Part shown: piece after piece, positions 47,286 to 55,428 of the stretch
Layout: the number at the start of each line of letters is the position of its first letter
Numbering within the stretch: position 1 is the stretch's first letter
Source: Bacteroidales bacterium
GTDB taxonomy: Bacteria > Bacteroidota > Bacteroidia > Bacteroidales > P3
Length of the DNA stretch: 64,000 bases
Assembly: GCA_017449975.1 (NCBI GenBank)
Contig: JAFSYK010000084.1
Span: 1 to 64,000, forward strand
Direction: 5' to 3'
The notes under the pieces: model-generated
Databases searched by the model: none
Told to the model about the DNA's origin: nothing
Seen by the model: the letters and a program-made list of their open reading frames with translations, nothing else
Made by a program: the position numbers and the translations under genes

Positions 47286-47933
47286 TTAACGCATTTTTAT
47301 TTCTCTAATCGTGTTTTGGGGATTTTCACTTTTGAAGACGGCGTTGCCTGCCACCAGCACATCAGCACCGGCCTCATAGAGCAAGGGGGCGTTGGAGGTG
47401 TTGACACCGCCGTCCACCTCGATGAGGCACTGCGGGTTCTTGCGATTGCAGAGTTCCTTCAGCTGGCGCACCTTGTTGTAGGTATTCTCAATGAATTTCT
47501 GTCCACCAAATCCCGGATTGACACTCATCAGCAGCACCAGGTCGCACTCCTGGATGATGTCTTCCAACAGACAGACGGCGGTGTGCGGATTGAGCACCAC
47601 GCCTCCCTTCATGCCAGCGTCGTGTATGGCATGGAGCGTGCGATCGAGATGACGGCAGGCTTCGTAGTGGACAGTCAAGATATCAGCACCCGCAGCCTTG
47701 AAATCGGCGACATAGCGGTCGGGGTCGACAATCATCAGATGCACGTCGAGCGGCTTGGTGGCGTGCCGTTTGATGAATTTCACCACAGGCTGCCCAAACG
47801 AAATATTCGGCACAAAGACACCGTCCATCACATCCACATGCAGCCAGTCGCACTCGCTGTCATTGAGCATCTCAATGTCGCGTTGCAGGTTGCCAAAGTC
47901 AGCCGATAAAAGAGAAGGGGAAACTAATTTCAT
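47286..47933 (-). CDS. rpe: Ribulose-phosphate 3-epimerase
   Basis: Interconverts ribulose 5-phosphate and xylulose 5-phosphate in the pentose phosphate pathway. The 215-residue TIM barrel has the family motifs LSADFGNL, WLHVDVMDGVFVPNISFG, HLMIVDPDRY, LMSVNPGFGGQKFIE and EVDGGVNTSNAP. It is 7 nt upstream of the rlmI-like gene, so the two are probably co-transcribed. Confidence 0.98.
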   Translation of the reverse strand: MKLVSPSLLSADFGNLQRDIEMLNDSECDWLHVDVMDGVFVPNISFGQPVVKFIKRHATKPLDVHLMIVDPDRYVADFKAAGADILTVHYEACRHLDRTLHAIHDAGMKGGVVLNPHTAVCLLEDIIQECDLVLLMSVNPGFGGQKFIENTYNKVRQLKELCNRKNPQCLIEVDGGVNTSNAPLLYEAGADVLVAGNAVFKSENPQNTIREIKMR

Positions 47934-47939
47934 TGAATA

Positions 47940-48112
47940 AATAAATGGTTAGTGGTTATTGGTTAGTGGTTATTGAGTTAAGGCGAATGAAGGGTTATGG
48001 GTTATTTATTTTGAATTTAGTAGTTAAGTAGTAAAGTAGTTATGTAGTTAAGGCAAATGAAAGGTTATGGGTTGTTTTTCTGTAGGGGCGTACTCCTGTG
48101 TACGCCCGACAA
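47940..48112. repeat. Mosaic spacer: GGTTATT, GTAGTTAA and GTAGGGGCGTAC elements
   Basis: The yitT-rpe spacer combines GGTTAGTGGTTATTGGTTAG heptamers, AGTAGTTAAGTAGTAAAGTA octamers, two AAGGC(A/G)AATGAA(A/G)GGTTATGG segments, and GTAGGGGCGTACTCCTGTGT followed by ACGCCC, which can form a hairpin. No gene is present. Confidence 0.8.
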
Positions 48113-48114
48113 AA

Positions 48115-48999
48115 TCAGATCTTCATTTTTTCGAAATTCTTTCCGTAGACGCCTTGGACTTTGCTGACGGAGACAAAGGCGTTGGTGTCGATACGGTGGA
48201 TGATGCGCATCACGTGCGGTTTGTCGGTGCGGTGCACCATCATCAACAACACCTTCTGTCCGCGGTGCGTGTAGCAGCCTTCGCCGTCGAGCAGCGTGGC
48301 GCCGCGTCCCACCTCTTCAGACACCGTCTTGCCGATCTCCTCATTGAGGGCCGAGAAAACCATGATCTGGTACGACTGGCGGTTGCCGTCGACAACCATA
48401 TCCAGCACGTAGGTCATCACCACCATCACGACATAGCCGTAGACGATATTCTCTATCTTGTAGGAGATAAAATAGGAGCAGCCCACAATCACCAAGTCAA
48501 TCAACATGATGACCTTACCCGGCGAGATGTTATAATACTTGCTGATGATAAGCGCTATGATATCTGTACCACCCGAGTTGCCACCCATCGAGAAGGTCAG
48601 TCCGATGCCCAGGCCACACAAGGCGCCACCGATGATGGCACACATGAAGCCACCGAAATCCGACACATCGAACAGCATATCCACATGCAGCACCTGCTGC
48701 CAGAGGATAAAGAAGAGCGACGAGCCGATTATGCCATAGATGGTGTTGGCACCGAACTTAGAGCCCAAGACCTTGAAGCCGATGGCCAGCAGGATGGCGT
48801 TGAACACAAAGTTCATCACACCGATGGGCAGATGAATGCCCACAGCGTAGTAGAGGATGGCCGACATACCGCTGACGCCACCACCCACAATCTGTGCCGG
48901 CAACATAAAGGCCGACCAAGCAAAGGTGTAGATGGCCAGTCCCAAAGTGATGACCACGTAGGAGAGGATGATGTTGCTACGTTTCTTGAAGATTTGCAT
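48115..48999 (-). CDS. YitT family membrane protein
   Basis: A 294-residue protein with five hydrophobic segments in the first 200 residues (VVITLGLAIYTFAWSAFMLP, then GGGVSGMSAILYY) and a C-terminal DUF2179 domain (about 205-290, ending GVYGKNFEKMKI) with MRIIHRIDTNAFVSVSKV. The family is widespread but its transport substrate is unknown. Confidence 0.92.
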   Translation of the reverse strand: MQIFKKRSNIILSYVVITLGLAIYTFAWSAFMLPAQIVGGGVSGMSAILYYAVGIHLPIGVMNFVFNAILLAIGFKVLGSKFGANTIYGIIGSSLFFILWQQVLHVDMLFDVSDFGGFMCAIIGGALCGLGIGLTFSMGGNSGGTDIIALIISKYYNISPGKVIMLIDLVIVGCSYFISYKIENIVYGYVVMVVMTYVLDMVVDGNRQSYQIMVFSALNEEIGKTVSEEVGRGATLLDGEGCYTHRGQKVLLMMVHRTDKPHVMRIIHRIDTNAFVSVSKVQGVYGKNFEKMKI

Positions 49000-49004
49000 G
49001 GGGA

Positions 49005-49198
49005 GATTGGTTATTGGTTATGGGTTATTGGTTATTGAGGGGTTAATGGTTATGGGTTATGGGTTATGGGTTATTGGTTATTGAAGGTTGGATGGGTTAA
49101 TGGTTATAGGTTATGGGTTATTGAGGGGTTAAGGGTTTCATGTTTCAGGTTTTTCGTAATTACGTTATAACGTTATAACGATAATTTCAACTCTCAAC
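49005..49198. repeat. Longest GGTTAT(T/G) array, plus CGTTATAACG repeats
   Basis: The 201-nt yggS-yitT spacer carries about fourteen GGTTATT/GGTTATG/GGTTAAT heptamers (49013-49125) and then GTAATTACGTTATAACGTTA (49158-49177) and AACTCTCAACTCTC. No gene is present. Confidence 0.85.
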
Positions 49199-49200
49199 TC

Positions 49201-49881
49201 TCAATTATTATAGTTTCTTGCTCCGAAGATGGCGCTGCCGACACGGATCAGCGTGGCGCCCTCTTCCATGGCAATGGGATAGTCGTGGCTCATGCCCATC
49301 GAGATTTCGCGGAACGAGTCAGCGTTGGCAAAATAGCGTTGCTTCAACTGGGTGAATAGGTTGCGAAGGTGGGCAAACTCGCTGCGGATCAGCTGCGTGT
49401 TCTCGGTGTTGGTAGCCATACCCATCACACCGACGATGCGCACATGTTGCATGGCACGGTATTCATCCGACTGCAGCAAGGCTTCCGCCTCCTGTTGATC
49501 CAAACCGAACTTCGTCTCCTCGGTGGCGATGTGGAACTGCAGCAGACAGTCGATGACACGGTTATGCTTGGCGGCCTCCTTGTCGACCACCTGCAATAAC
49601 GACAAGCTGTCGATGCTGTGTATCAACGAGACATATTCGGCGATGTACTTCACCTTGTTGCTCTGCAGATGACCAATGAAGTGCCACTCGATATCATTGG
49701 GCAGCACGGCATGCTTGTCGCGCATCTCCAGCGCGTGGTTCTCGCCGAACAGCCGTTGTCCAGCGTCGTAGGCCTGTTGCACATCCTCCACAGGCTTGGT
49801 CTTCGAAACAGCGATAAGGCGCACCCCCTCGCGCAGCGAGGCGCGCACCGTCGCCAAGTTCTCTTGAATGGAATGTTCCAT
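49201..49881 (-). CDS. YggS family PLP-binding protein
   Basis: A 226-residue TIM-barrel homologue of YggS/PROSC, which maintains pyridoxal phosphate and amino/keto acid homeostasis. The PLP lysine is Lys27 in LIAVSKTKPVE. Other family motifs are FGENHALEMRDK, WHFIGHLQSNKVKYIAE, GLDQQEAEAL and SMGMSHDYPIAMEEGATLIR with GSAIFG. Confidence 0.95.
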   Translation of the reverse strand: MEHSIQENLATVRASLREGVRLIAVSKTKPVEDVQQAYDAGQRLFGENHALEMRDKHAVLPNDIEWHFIGHLQSNKVKYIAEYVSLIHSIDSLSLLQVVDKEAAKHNRVIDCLLQFHIATEETKFGLDQQEAEALLQSDEYRAMQHVRIVGVMGMATNTENTQLIRSEFAHLRNLFTQLKQRYFANADSFREISMGMSHDYPIAMEEGATLIRVGSAIFGARNYNN

Positions 49882-49948
49882 AATATCAAACCAAATATTG
49901 ATACGTTGATATGTTTAATGTATTGTCTAATCACGAATCACTAAACTG

Positions 49949-49956
49949 CAAAGATA
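49949..49956 (-). promoter_or_regulatory. Bacteroidetes -7 element for the yggS-like gene
   Basis: TATCTTTG on the minus strand fits TAnnTTTG, 67 nt before the start codon; a TTTG lies 12 nt further upstream. Confidence 0.55.
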
Positions 49957-50119
49957 CATTTTTTCACGCAAACTCATCCGAAAAACAGATAAAAATACAC
50001 CATTCGCTCCATCGAAGTCCCCAAATAACAAAACAGAGGCAGCCTACCAAAGGTCGCCCCGCTTCAAATTGAACGATAACAAATTCGGCAAAAAATTATA
50101 ATATTTGCCAAATAAGTTA

Positions 50120-50127
50120 TATATTTG
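50120..50127 (+). promoter_or_regulatory. Bacteroidetes -7 element for the AbiEi-like gene
   Basis: TATATTTG fits TAnnTTTG. Transcription would begin near 50134, which excludes the upstream ATG at 50105 and supports the start at 50150. Confidence 0.55.
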
Positions 50128-50149
50128 CATCAAGATATTGGACAGGCAA

Positions 50150-50872
50150 ATGACGGTAATTAATCATATAATCAACTATGCATCAATATGCAACGCACCA
50201 TTCCGAAGATGTAATCTTATGCGGTATTTAGTCGCAAACGGTGTGTCGGAGGCATCAGCACATGTGATGTTGAACCGCCTGGTGAAGCAAGGAACGTTAC
50301 AGAAGACGGGTTACGGCCTGTACGCTCTTCCAGAAAAAAGCAAGATGCCATTCGTATACAAAGCATCCGAAGCAGAAAAGTCAGTGGCACAGCAGATTAG
50401 AAAGAAGTTCCTTTTCGCTGACTTCTGTGTCTGGAGCCCATCCGCTTTGGTACCCTATATGAACCACATTCCTGCCCTTCATATAACTTTTGTAGATATA
50501 GAACGTGTGGCGATGGAGTCAGCATTTCTCACCTTGCAGTCAAACAACCCGTCGATGCACATCCTGTTGAATCCCACCGCACAGGAGTGCGAGCGGTATA
50601 TCACCACCAAGGAACTCCTGATAGTACGTCCGCTCGTCAACGAAGCACCCATCACCGAAGTGGATGGAACCCCGGTGCCCACATTGGAGAAAATGCTGGT
50701 GGATGCAGCTGGCGACAAAGAGATGGCTTTTGCCCAAGGATCGGAACTCTACACGATATTTGAGACTGCTTTCCGTTCGCACACCGTGGGCAAAGCCCGT
50801 CTGCTTCGTTATGCCTCTCGACGTAACCGCAAGGAGCAAATCCTCAAAATACTCAAAACCATCGAATCATGA
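50150..50872 (+). CDS. AbiEi-like antitoxin (type IV toxin-antitoxin family)
   Basis: A 240-residue protein with an N-terminal winged-helix domain (residues about 5-60: VSEASAHVMLNRLVKQGTLQ, then KTGYGLYAL) and a C-terminal domain of the AbiEi/DUF6577 type (FCVWSPSALVPYMNHI, TFVDIERVAME, PTLEKMLVDAAGD). AbiEi antitoxins repress their own operon and counteract AbiEii nucleotidyltransferase toxins. Its last codons overlap the start of the toxin-like remnant (ATGA). Base composition is AT-richer than most neighbours. An upstream in-frame ATG at 50105 lies before the predicted transcription start. Confidence 0.8.
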   Translation: MTVINHIINYASICNAPFRRCNLMRYLVANGVSEASAHVMLNRLVKQGTLQKTGYGLYALPEKSKMPFVYKASEAEKSVAQQIRKKFLFADFCVWSPSALVPYMNHIPALHITFVDIERVAMESAFLTLQSNNPSMHILLNPTAQECERYITTKELLIVRPLVNEAPITEVDGTPVPTLEKMLVDAAGDKEMAFAQGSELYTIFETAFRSHTVGKARLLRYASRRNRKEQILKILKTIES

Positions 50873-51084
50873 TACATCATGACAGCAGGACATTGGCCTG
50901 GATTGAACAGGCTGCAAGCGACAACCATGTGAGAGATATCGCATTGGTGGAGAAGACTATCCGTGCCTTCTCGTTGCTCGAGGCACTGGTACGTTCAGGG
51001 TGTCCGTTGATTTTTAAAGGCGATACCGCCGAGATGCTGCACTTGAAGAGCGCCAAACGACTCTCCATAGGATACAGAAACTGA
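50869..51084 (+). pseudogene. Truncated AbiEii-like nucleotidyltransferase toxin
   Basis: A 71-residue reading frame that overlaps the antitoxin stop by four bases. It matches only the N-terminus of AbiEii toxins: helix DNHVRDIALVEKTIRAFSLL, then SGCPLIFKGDTAEMLHLKSA and KRLS. In complete toxins this is followed by the D-x-D metal site; here it ends as KRLSIGYRN. The first motif is also KGDT rather than KGGT. About 200 or more residues are missing, so the toxin should be inactive. Confidence 0.75.
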
Positions 51085-51268
51085 TGTAAGTAATGATTCC
51101 GTATAACAATACTATACCGAAGGCACCAAGTTCCAATAACCCAAGACAATGGTTTGGGGACTAAAAAAACAGCAATATATATGTATCTCGGAGAGAAGCG
51201 CTCTCGAAATATAATTTGCGTTTAAATAGATTTTAGAGAATAACTTCTGTTTTTTGTGAAAAAAACAT
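51085..51268. other. Spacer between the AbiE remnant and the structured RNA
   Basis: About 180 nt of AT-rich DNA with no recognisable gene. A small hairpin (GAGAGAAGCGCTCTC, 51191-51205) is the only structure seen. Residual toxin coding sequence was not found in any frame. Confidence 0.5.
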
Positions 51269-51276
51269 TATCTTTG
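51269..51276 (+). promoter_or_regulatory. Bacteroidetes -7 element for the structured RNA
   Basis: TATCTTTG fits TAnnTTTG; TTTG at 51253-51256 lies 12 nt before it. Transcription would begin near 51282. Confidence 0.6.
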
Positions 51277-51281
51277 CATCG

Positions 51282-51560
51282 TCGTTTCAAACATCTGACA
51301 CCCTATTATTAGGTAAAAGATTTTGCGGCAAAGACATATTAAAAGACGTGTACTACGCCTTATCTGCGGCTTCTAGAACTTCGCAAATTCTTTAATCACA
51401 CCGCGATAAAGCAATGGTCCGCGTCCATGTGGAAGATATATACTATTTGTATATATCACCAGCGTGGGCTTCGGTATTGCTTATCTTGTGTGATTGGGCA
51501 ATGCGAAGGCCTTAGAAGCGGGATAAGCAAGCATAGCAGGATCCCGCGCTTCTTTTTTTA
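51282..51560 (+). ncRNA. Structured noncoding RNA (6S-like rod or attenuator)
   Basis: A long rod of nested helices spans 51359-51527: CTTATC/GATAAG (51359/51522), GCTTCTA/TAGAAGC (51369/51513), CTTCGCA/TGCGAAG (51379/51502), AATCACAC/GTGTGATT (51394/51488), GATAAAGCAAT/ATTGCTTATC (51405/51476, one bulge), and apical GATATATAC/GTATATATC (51435/51449). Between the last two is a large asymmetric internal loop. The layout resembles 6S RNA (closing stem, bubble, terminal arm), but the sequence could not be matched to a family. The 3' closing strand also forms an intrinsic terminator, so switching is possible. The 5' end is predicted from the promoter. Confidence 0.65.
51515..51559 (+). terminator. 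Intrinsic terminator of the structured RNA
   Basis: GAAGCGGGAT (51515-51524) pairs with ATCCCGC-G-CTTC (51541-51552, one bulge), followed by seven T. The 5' arm is shared with the rod's closing helices, so rod and terminator are mutually exclusive. Confidence 0.85.
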
Positions 51561-51660
51561 TGTTTTTATGGTTATCAACGTCATCTGGCAGTTTCGGGGT
51601 CACTGCTAGGCCATAAGGTGTCTACCATCGTGTTTGATAGACCATTCTAAAACTATTAAA

Positions 51661-52248
51661 ATGAAAAAAAACAGAAGAACAATCCGCCTATTGACGGCTG
51701 TTTGCTTTGCGACGCTACTGGCATCGTGTGGTGCAAACAAAAAAATTTCACAAACCAAAGCCGATGATGCTTTTGAAATCAAAAACACACCCTGCGAATG
51801 CAAAGATACGCAGGAAATCATCCGTGCCCGTGGCATGCGTGAAAGTATGGACCAGCAGATGGCCCAACAGATGGCCCGCAGCAACGCACTCGATCAATTG
51901 GCCTCTAAAATCCGTACAGCCGTTAGATCGACAATCAACGACTACTTCCTTAACCGCAACGTGAACATGAACGAGGAATCGAAACGTAAATTCGAAGGTC
52001 AAATCATGCAAGATATCGACCTAACCATCTCGGGCTACCGAACCTTCTGCGAAAAATACACGCTAAGCAAACGTCCCGACGGATCAAAAGTGTATAAATG
52101 CTATTACGCAATTGAAATAGATAAAGAAGACATTGCCCGCTCGGTATACCACAGCCTCACGAAGGACGAAAAGAACGACCTGGACTACGACTACGAAAAA
52201 TTCAACGAGAGTTTTAACAAGGGTCTTCGTCGTGCCGCCAACAACTAA
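51661..52248 (+). CDS. Small lipoprotein, first gene of an LPP20/CsgG-like trio
   Basis: A 195-residue lipoprotein; the ATG at 51661 gives signal peptide and lipobox LLASC (Cys22), and an ATG 27 nt upstream is rejected. The mature part is mostly helical and charged (SMDQQMAQQMARSNALDQLA, KIRTAVRSTINDYF) and resembles the LPP20-type fold, in which an N-terminal helix packs on strands (YKCYYAIEIDKEDIARSVYH). It is 8 nt upstream of the next gene. Function is unknown. Confidence 0.75.
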   Translation: MKKNRRTIRLLTAVCFATLLASCGANKKISQTKADDAFEIKNTPCECKDTQEIIRARGMRESMDQQMAQQMARSNALDQLASKIRTAVRSTINDYFLNRNVNMNEESKRKFEGQIMQDIDLTISGYRTFCEKYTLSKRPDGSKVYKCYYAIEIDKEDIARSVYHSLTKDEKNDLDYDYEKFNESFNKGLRRAANN

Positions 52249-52256
52249 ATAGAACT

Positions 52257-53354
52257 ATGGTAAAACGTTTGATAGTTATTTGCATTGCATTGTTGCCATT
52301 ACTGGCAGCCGCGCAAGGGCAGAAACCCAAATGGTGTGACGCTGAGGCTCGGCGACAAATGTATCCAGAAGACGAATACTTTGTAGGCTACCAGTCTGGA
52401 TTTATCCGCAATGGGGAAAGTTTAGACGAGGCTGTTGCACGCATCAAGACCGAAGCACAGGGCGATGCGGCCCAACGAATCCAGGTCCACATACACAGTA
52501 CGACCGTTGATGCAGTACAAAGTGCACAGCAACAGACAGCAAAAGGCCTTGATGAAGACATCGTTCGGTTGTTTCGACAACAAACCAACACCACAGCGAC
52601 TCTCGACATCCCCAACTTGCAGGCTTTGACATGGAACAACCCTTCGACAAGAGAGGTGGCAGCCGTTGTATACACCCGCCGGAGTGACTTTGTCCGTTTC
52701 TATGATCGGCAAATCGAGTCGATACTTGGCAAAATGGAAGTAGCAATCGAATCAGCACTCGAATACGAGCGGCAAGGGTCGCAGATCAAAGGCCGTACCA
52801 CCGCTGAGGATGCTCTAAGGCTTGGTCCGCAGGTGGAGTATGCCCAACGGATGGTAGCACTGGCTGATGTCAACGCCACACTGAATGATCTGCAGATGTC
52901 CCGCTACACATCCGTAGTGAAGCAGTTGTCAGACATCGTGGCTCGCTTGCGACACGCCACGGCATTTTTCATCCAATGTTCGGCCACCACAATCGGCGAC
53001 AAAAAGTACCCTTTGCTTGACAAGGACGTACGTGGACAGCTATCGGCCCAAGGATGCCATTTCACCGATGACCGGCTATCGGCCGACTGGATTATTGAAA
53101 TCGATGCCAGCGTGATAGAAACCACTCATCAGGAGGGTATGATGTACTTCTCCTACGTCGACGGTTCCATTACCATATACAATGGAACAACCGGAAAAAA
53201 ACTAATCGACGACCGTCTCTCAACACTCGGCGACGGTGTCAACTACGATGGTATCAAAGGTGGCGACATCAGTTTTGAAAGGGCCGCCCGCATTGCCTAT
53301 CGCAATGCCGCACGCATCATTGCCGAATCCATTCTCGCACTTGTACTAGAATAA
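52257..53354 (+). CDS. LPP20-family-like exported protein
   Basis: A 365-residue exported protein with signal peptide (residues 1-19, ending LAAAQ). The N-terminal half has the LPP20-like pattern (YFVGYQSGFIRNGESLDEAV, ARIKTEAQGDAAQRIQVHIH, EVAAVVYTRRSDFVRFYDRQ), followed by a helix and a C-terminal alpha/beta domain (DDRLSADWIIEIDASVIETT, FERAARIAYRNAARIIAESI) like the FlgT/TolB-N type. It lies between a lipoprotein and a CsgG-like protein, suggesting an outer-membrane-associated complex, which is an inference. Confidence 0.7.
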   Translation: MVKRLIVICIALLPLLAAAQGQKPKWCDAEARRQMYPEDEYFVGYQSGFIRNGESLDEAVARIKTEAQGDAAQRIQVHIHSTTVDAVQSAQQQTAKGLDEDIVRLFRQQTNTTATLDIPNLQALTWNNPSTREVAAVVYTRRSDFVRFYDRQIESILGKMEVAIESALEYERQGSQIKGRTTAEDALRLGPQVEYAQRMVALADVNATLNDLQMSRYTSVVKQLSDIVARLRHATAFFIQCSATTIGDKKYPLLDKDVRGQLSAQGCHFTDDRLSADWIIEIDASVIETTHQEGMMYFSYVDGSITIYNGTTGKKLIDDRLSTLGDGVNYDGIKGGDISFERAARIAYRNAARIIAESILALVLE

Positions 53355-53385
53355 TCAATCTAACTAAACACCAATTTTATTTAAA

Positions 53386-54354
53386 ATGAAAAAAGTACTA
53401 TTTTTCTTTGCTGTTGTCGCAATGACGATGACAGCAATGGCACAGGAAAAAGTGGCCATCCTTGAAACGGTTGACAAATCCGGTACCCTTCCTTATGGCA
53501 TCAAGTTGCTACTGCGTAGCAGTCTCACCTCAGCCATCTCCAACACCCCTGGCTATGAGGGCTATGACCGTGTCGACATGGCTTCCATTGCCGGCGAGCA
53601 GGAATTTCAGCGCACCGGTAATGTCAGCGACAACCAAATCAAGCAACTCGGCGTAGCCGCAGGTGCCAGCTATGTGCTAGTGGCAGAGGCTGCCAATTAT
53701 GATGCCACCAACATCATCATCACAGCCAAACTGCTCGACGTGGAAACTTTTGGCGTGAAAAGCAGCGCAGTACAAATCTCTGGTACCTCCTCCAATGAAA
53801 TGGAGCGCGCGTGCGAGGCACTGGCCAAACAGCTACTGAAACCCGTTGTCATTTCCCCGAAGAAAACCAAGACACAATCGGAAGGTCCAATCGGAAAAGC
53901 GCAATTGCGTTATGACAATCGATTCAATTCCAAAGTGGCGATTCTTGAAGATGGGCGTTGGATAAAATGCCGTAAAAACGATGCGGTGGATATCTTGGCT
54001 GCAAATTCAAACCCAGAGGTTGTAGACCTGTATCTTCGCGGTTGGAAAATAAAACGTAGATGGAGAGTGTTTGAGCTCGTTACGATTCTTGGGACTGCAG
54101 GATTTGCTACATCCTTGGTAACAGGGGATTGGTTTTGGGATATGGAAGCGAATGAAAGAAACCCAATAGTTGCATCTGTTGGCGGTGCATGTATAGTCAG
54201 TGTATTACTGACAGAATGCATTGCAGTGCCAATTGGAAAACACAAGATGAAGAAAGCGCTCAAGATGTATAACACCCCCACAGTAGCAGCCGACAATGCG
54301 ACGCTCAGTTTCGGCCTTGCACCCAACGGAGTTGGCATGACATTGCATTTCTAA
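53386..54354 (+). CDS. CsgG/LpoB-like exported protein with C-terminal membrane segments
   Basis: A 322-residue protein with signal peptide MKKVLFFFAVVAMTMTAMAQ. Residues about 22-150 fit the CsgG/penicillin-binding-protein-activator fold (KVAILETVDKSGTLPYGIKL, LLRSSLTSAIS, LGVAAGASYVLVAEAANYDA, ACEALAKQLL). The C-terminal part has a basic stretch and two hydrophobic segments (about 228-250 and 265-285). It is not a lipoprotein, unlike CsgG. It ends the trio and is followed by an intrinsic terminator. Confidence 0.75.
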   Translation: MKKVLFFFAVVAMTMTAMAQEKVAILETVDKSGTLPYGIKLLLRSSLTSAISNTPGYEGYDRVDMASIAGEQEFQRTGNVSDNQIKQLGVAAGASYVLVAEAANYDATNIIITAKLLDVETFGVKSSAVQISGTSSNEMERACEALAKQLLKPVVISPKKTKTQSEGPIGKAQLRYDNRFNSKVAILEDGRWIKCRKNDAVDILAANSNPEVVDLYLRGWKIKRRWRVFELVTILGTAGFATSLVTGDWFWDMEANERNPIVASVGGACIVSVLLTECIAVPIGKHKMKKALKMYNTPTVAADNATLSFGLAPNGVGMTLHF

Positions 54355-54394
54355 GAGTCAAACATCCTCAAACAAGATAATAGTAACACATAAT

Positions 54395-54425
54395 GCCAGG
54401 TCTCATGAATGAGATCTGGCTTTTT
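54395..54425 (+). terminator. Intrinsic terminator after the CsgG-like gene
   Basis: A 12-bp stem, GCCAGGTCTCAT / ATGAGATCTGGC (one G-U pair), with a 2-nt GA centre, followed by TTTTTC. It lies 40 nt after the stop codon. Confidence 0.92.
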
Positions 54426-54662
54426 CTTCGTTCAAAAAATTGCAATACTTGAATTATTTCAAATTTCAAAGATACAACCTTTTTTGCATTCTCTATTTGT
54501 CGTTCTTGAAATTGCCTGCCGCATAGCGATGAATGTTCGTGCCACCAATACACTCATCTGTATGGCGCTGGGACTATGCAACACTGTGAAGAGCAGAGTT
54601 GCTTAGTCGTTACTAAATAAATTTCATCGATCAGATTTCGAAAACCTCCAATATTTTATCGT
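54426..54662. other. AT-rich spacer without recognised features
   Basis: About 240 nt between the terminator and the 60-bp repeats. I see no gene, RNA or clear regulatory site in it. Confidence 0.5.
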
Positions 54663-54722
54663 GAACACGAATCTATCGAATCTAACAAATTAAGATTCGT
54701 GTTATTCATGCAATTCGTGTTC
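54663..54722. repeat. 60-bp repeat, copy 1
   Basis: Begins GAACACGAATCTATCGAATC and ends ATTCGTGTTC, so the ends are inverted repeats. It differs from copy 2 (54764-54823) at only a few positions. Confidence 0.9.
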
Positions 54723-54763
54723 GAATAAGACGAATAAGTGGTAGCGGTGATAGGTAAAATTTT

Positions 54764-54823
54764 GAACACGAATCTATCGAATCTGACAAATCAATATTCG
54801 TGTAATTCGTGCAATTCGTGTTC
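54764..54823. repeat. 60-bp repeat, copy 2
   Basis: The second copy of the GAACACGAAT...ATTCGTGTTC element, exactly 101 bp after copy 1 and ending 20 bp before the 3' end of the HTH gene. Confidence 0.9.
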
Positions 54824-54843
54824 AAATATATTGGTGTTTGCCT

Positions 54844-55428
54844 TTAGCGATCAATTGCGGGGGATTCCAGTTTCACCAACGTCAGGCCTCCTTGGCGACC
54901 TATCTCGTAGAGTGGGAAGGAATGGTCGCCGTGGACCAGGTTGGACAGCATGGCGGCATGTCCCAAGGCGAAGAAGGAGGCCTGAAAGGTGTCGCCTGCT
55001 GAAAGCTTGGATCGCACGCTGCAGATGACACGGTAGGTGTCGTTGCTGAGATACTCCACCTGACACTCGCGCCCCGGATTCCAACGCAGCAACACCTGCT
55101 GCCCGGCCATAAGCTTGGCGGACTTGATGTGCGTCCCCAACACGATGTCGCTGGAGTCTCCCACCCCACCCTGATCCTGATAGTTGCAGAAGTCGCTATA
55201 GTCTCGGTAGCCAAGGCTGCGCGCCAGCACATTGAGCGTCTCTGTGCGCGGCACTGCAGTGGCACCCCCATAGTTGAAGAGGCGCTTGAGGGTGTTGACC
55301 CCCAAGATGTTGTGTGTGCGCAAACGCACGAATGCCGACAGGGTTTGTAAATCGGACGGATGTCTGGCTTCGCATTCCGCAGCCTCGCAAAGCAATTTCT
55401 TCAGAGTATCAAGATGGGGTGCCTGCAT
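54844..55428 (-). CDS. Putative HTH-type protein with beta-rich C-terminal domain
   Basis: A 194-residue protein from the ATG at 55428; upstream in-frame codons run through repeat DNA and are rejected. Residues about 1-85 resemble a helical domain common in Bacteroidales: LRTHNILGVNTLKRLFNYGG, then TETLNVLARSLGYRDYSDFC, reminiscent of TLKRLWGY-type helix-turn-helix proteins. The rest is beta-rich (LGTHIKSAKLMAGQQVLLRW, RVICSVRSKLSAGDTF). It is probably a regulator or nucleic-acid-binding protein, but no family is firmly recognised. Confidence 0.65.
   Translation of the reverse strand: MQAPHLDTLKKLLCEAAECEARHPSDLQTLSAFVRLRTHNILGVNTLKRLFNYGGATAVPRTETLNVLARSLGYRDYSDFCNYQDQGGVGDSSDIVLGTHIKSAKLMAGQQVLLRWNPGRECQVEYLSNDTYRVICSVRSKLSAGDTFQASFFALGHAAMLSNLVHGDHSFPLYEIGRQGGLTLVKLESPAIDR

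Noticed and set aside
50105-50149. Upstream start for the AbiEi-like gene
   Set aside because: The ATG at 50105 precedes the TATATTTG promoter element, so it would not be in the transcript.
54409-54606. A 65-codon plus-strand frame after the terminator
   Set aside because: It begins inside the terminator hairpin and has no signal, domain or promoter support.
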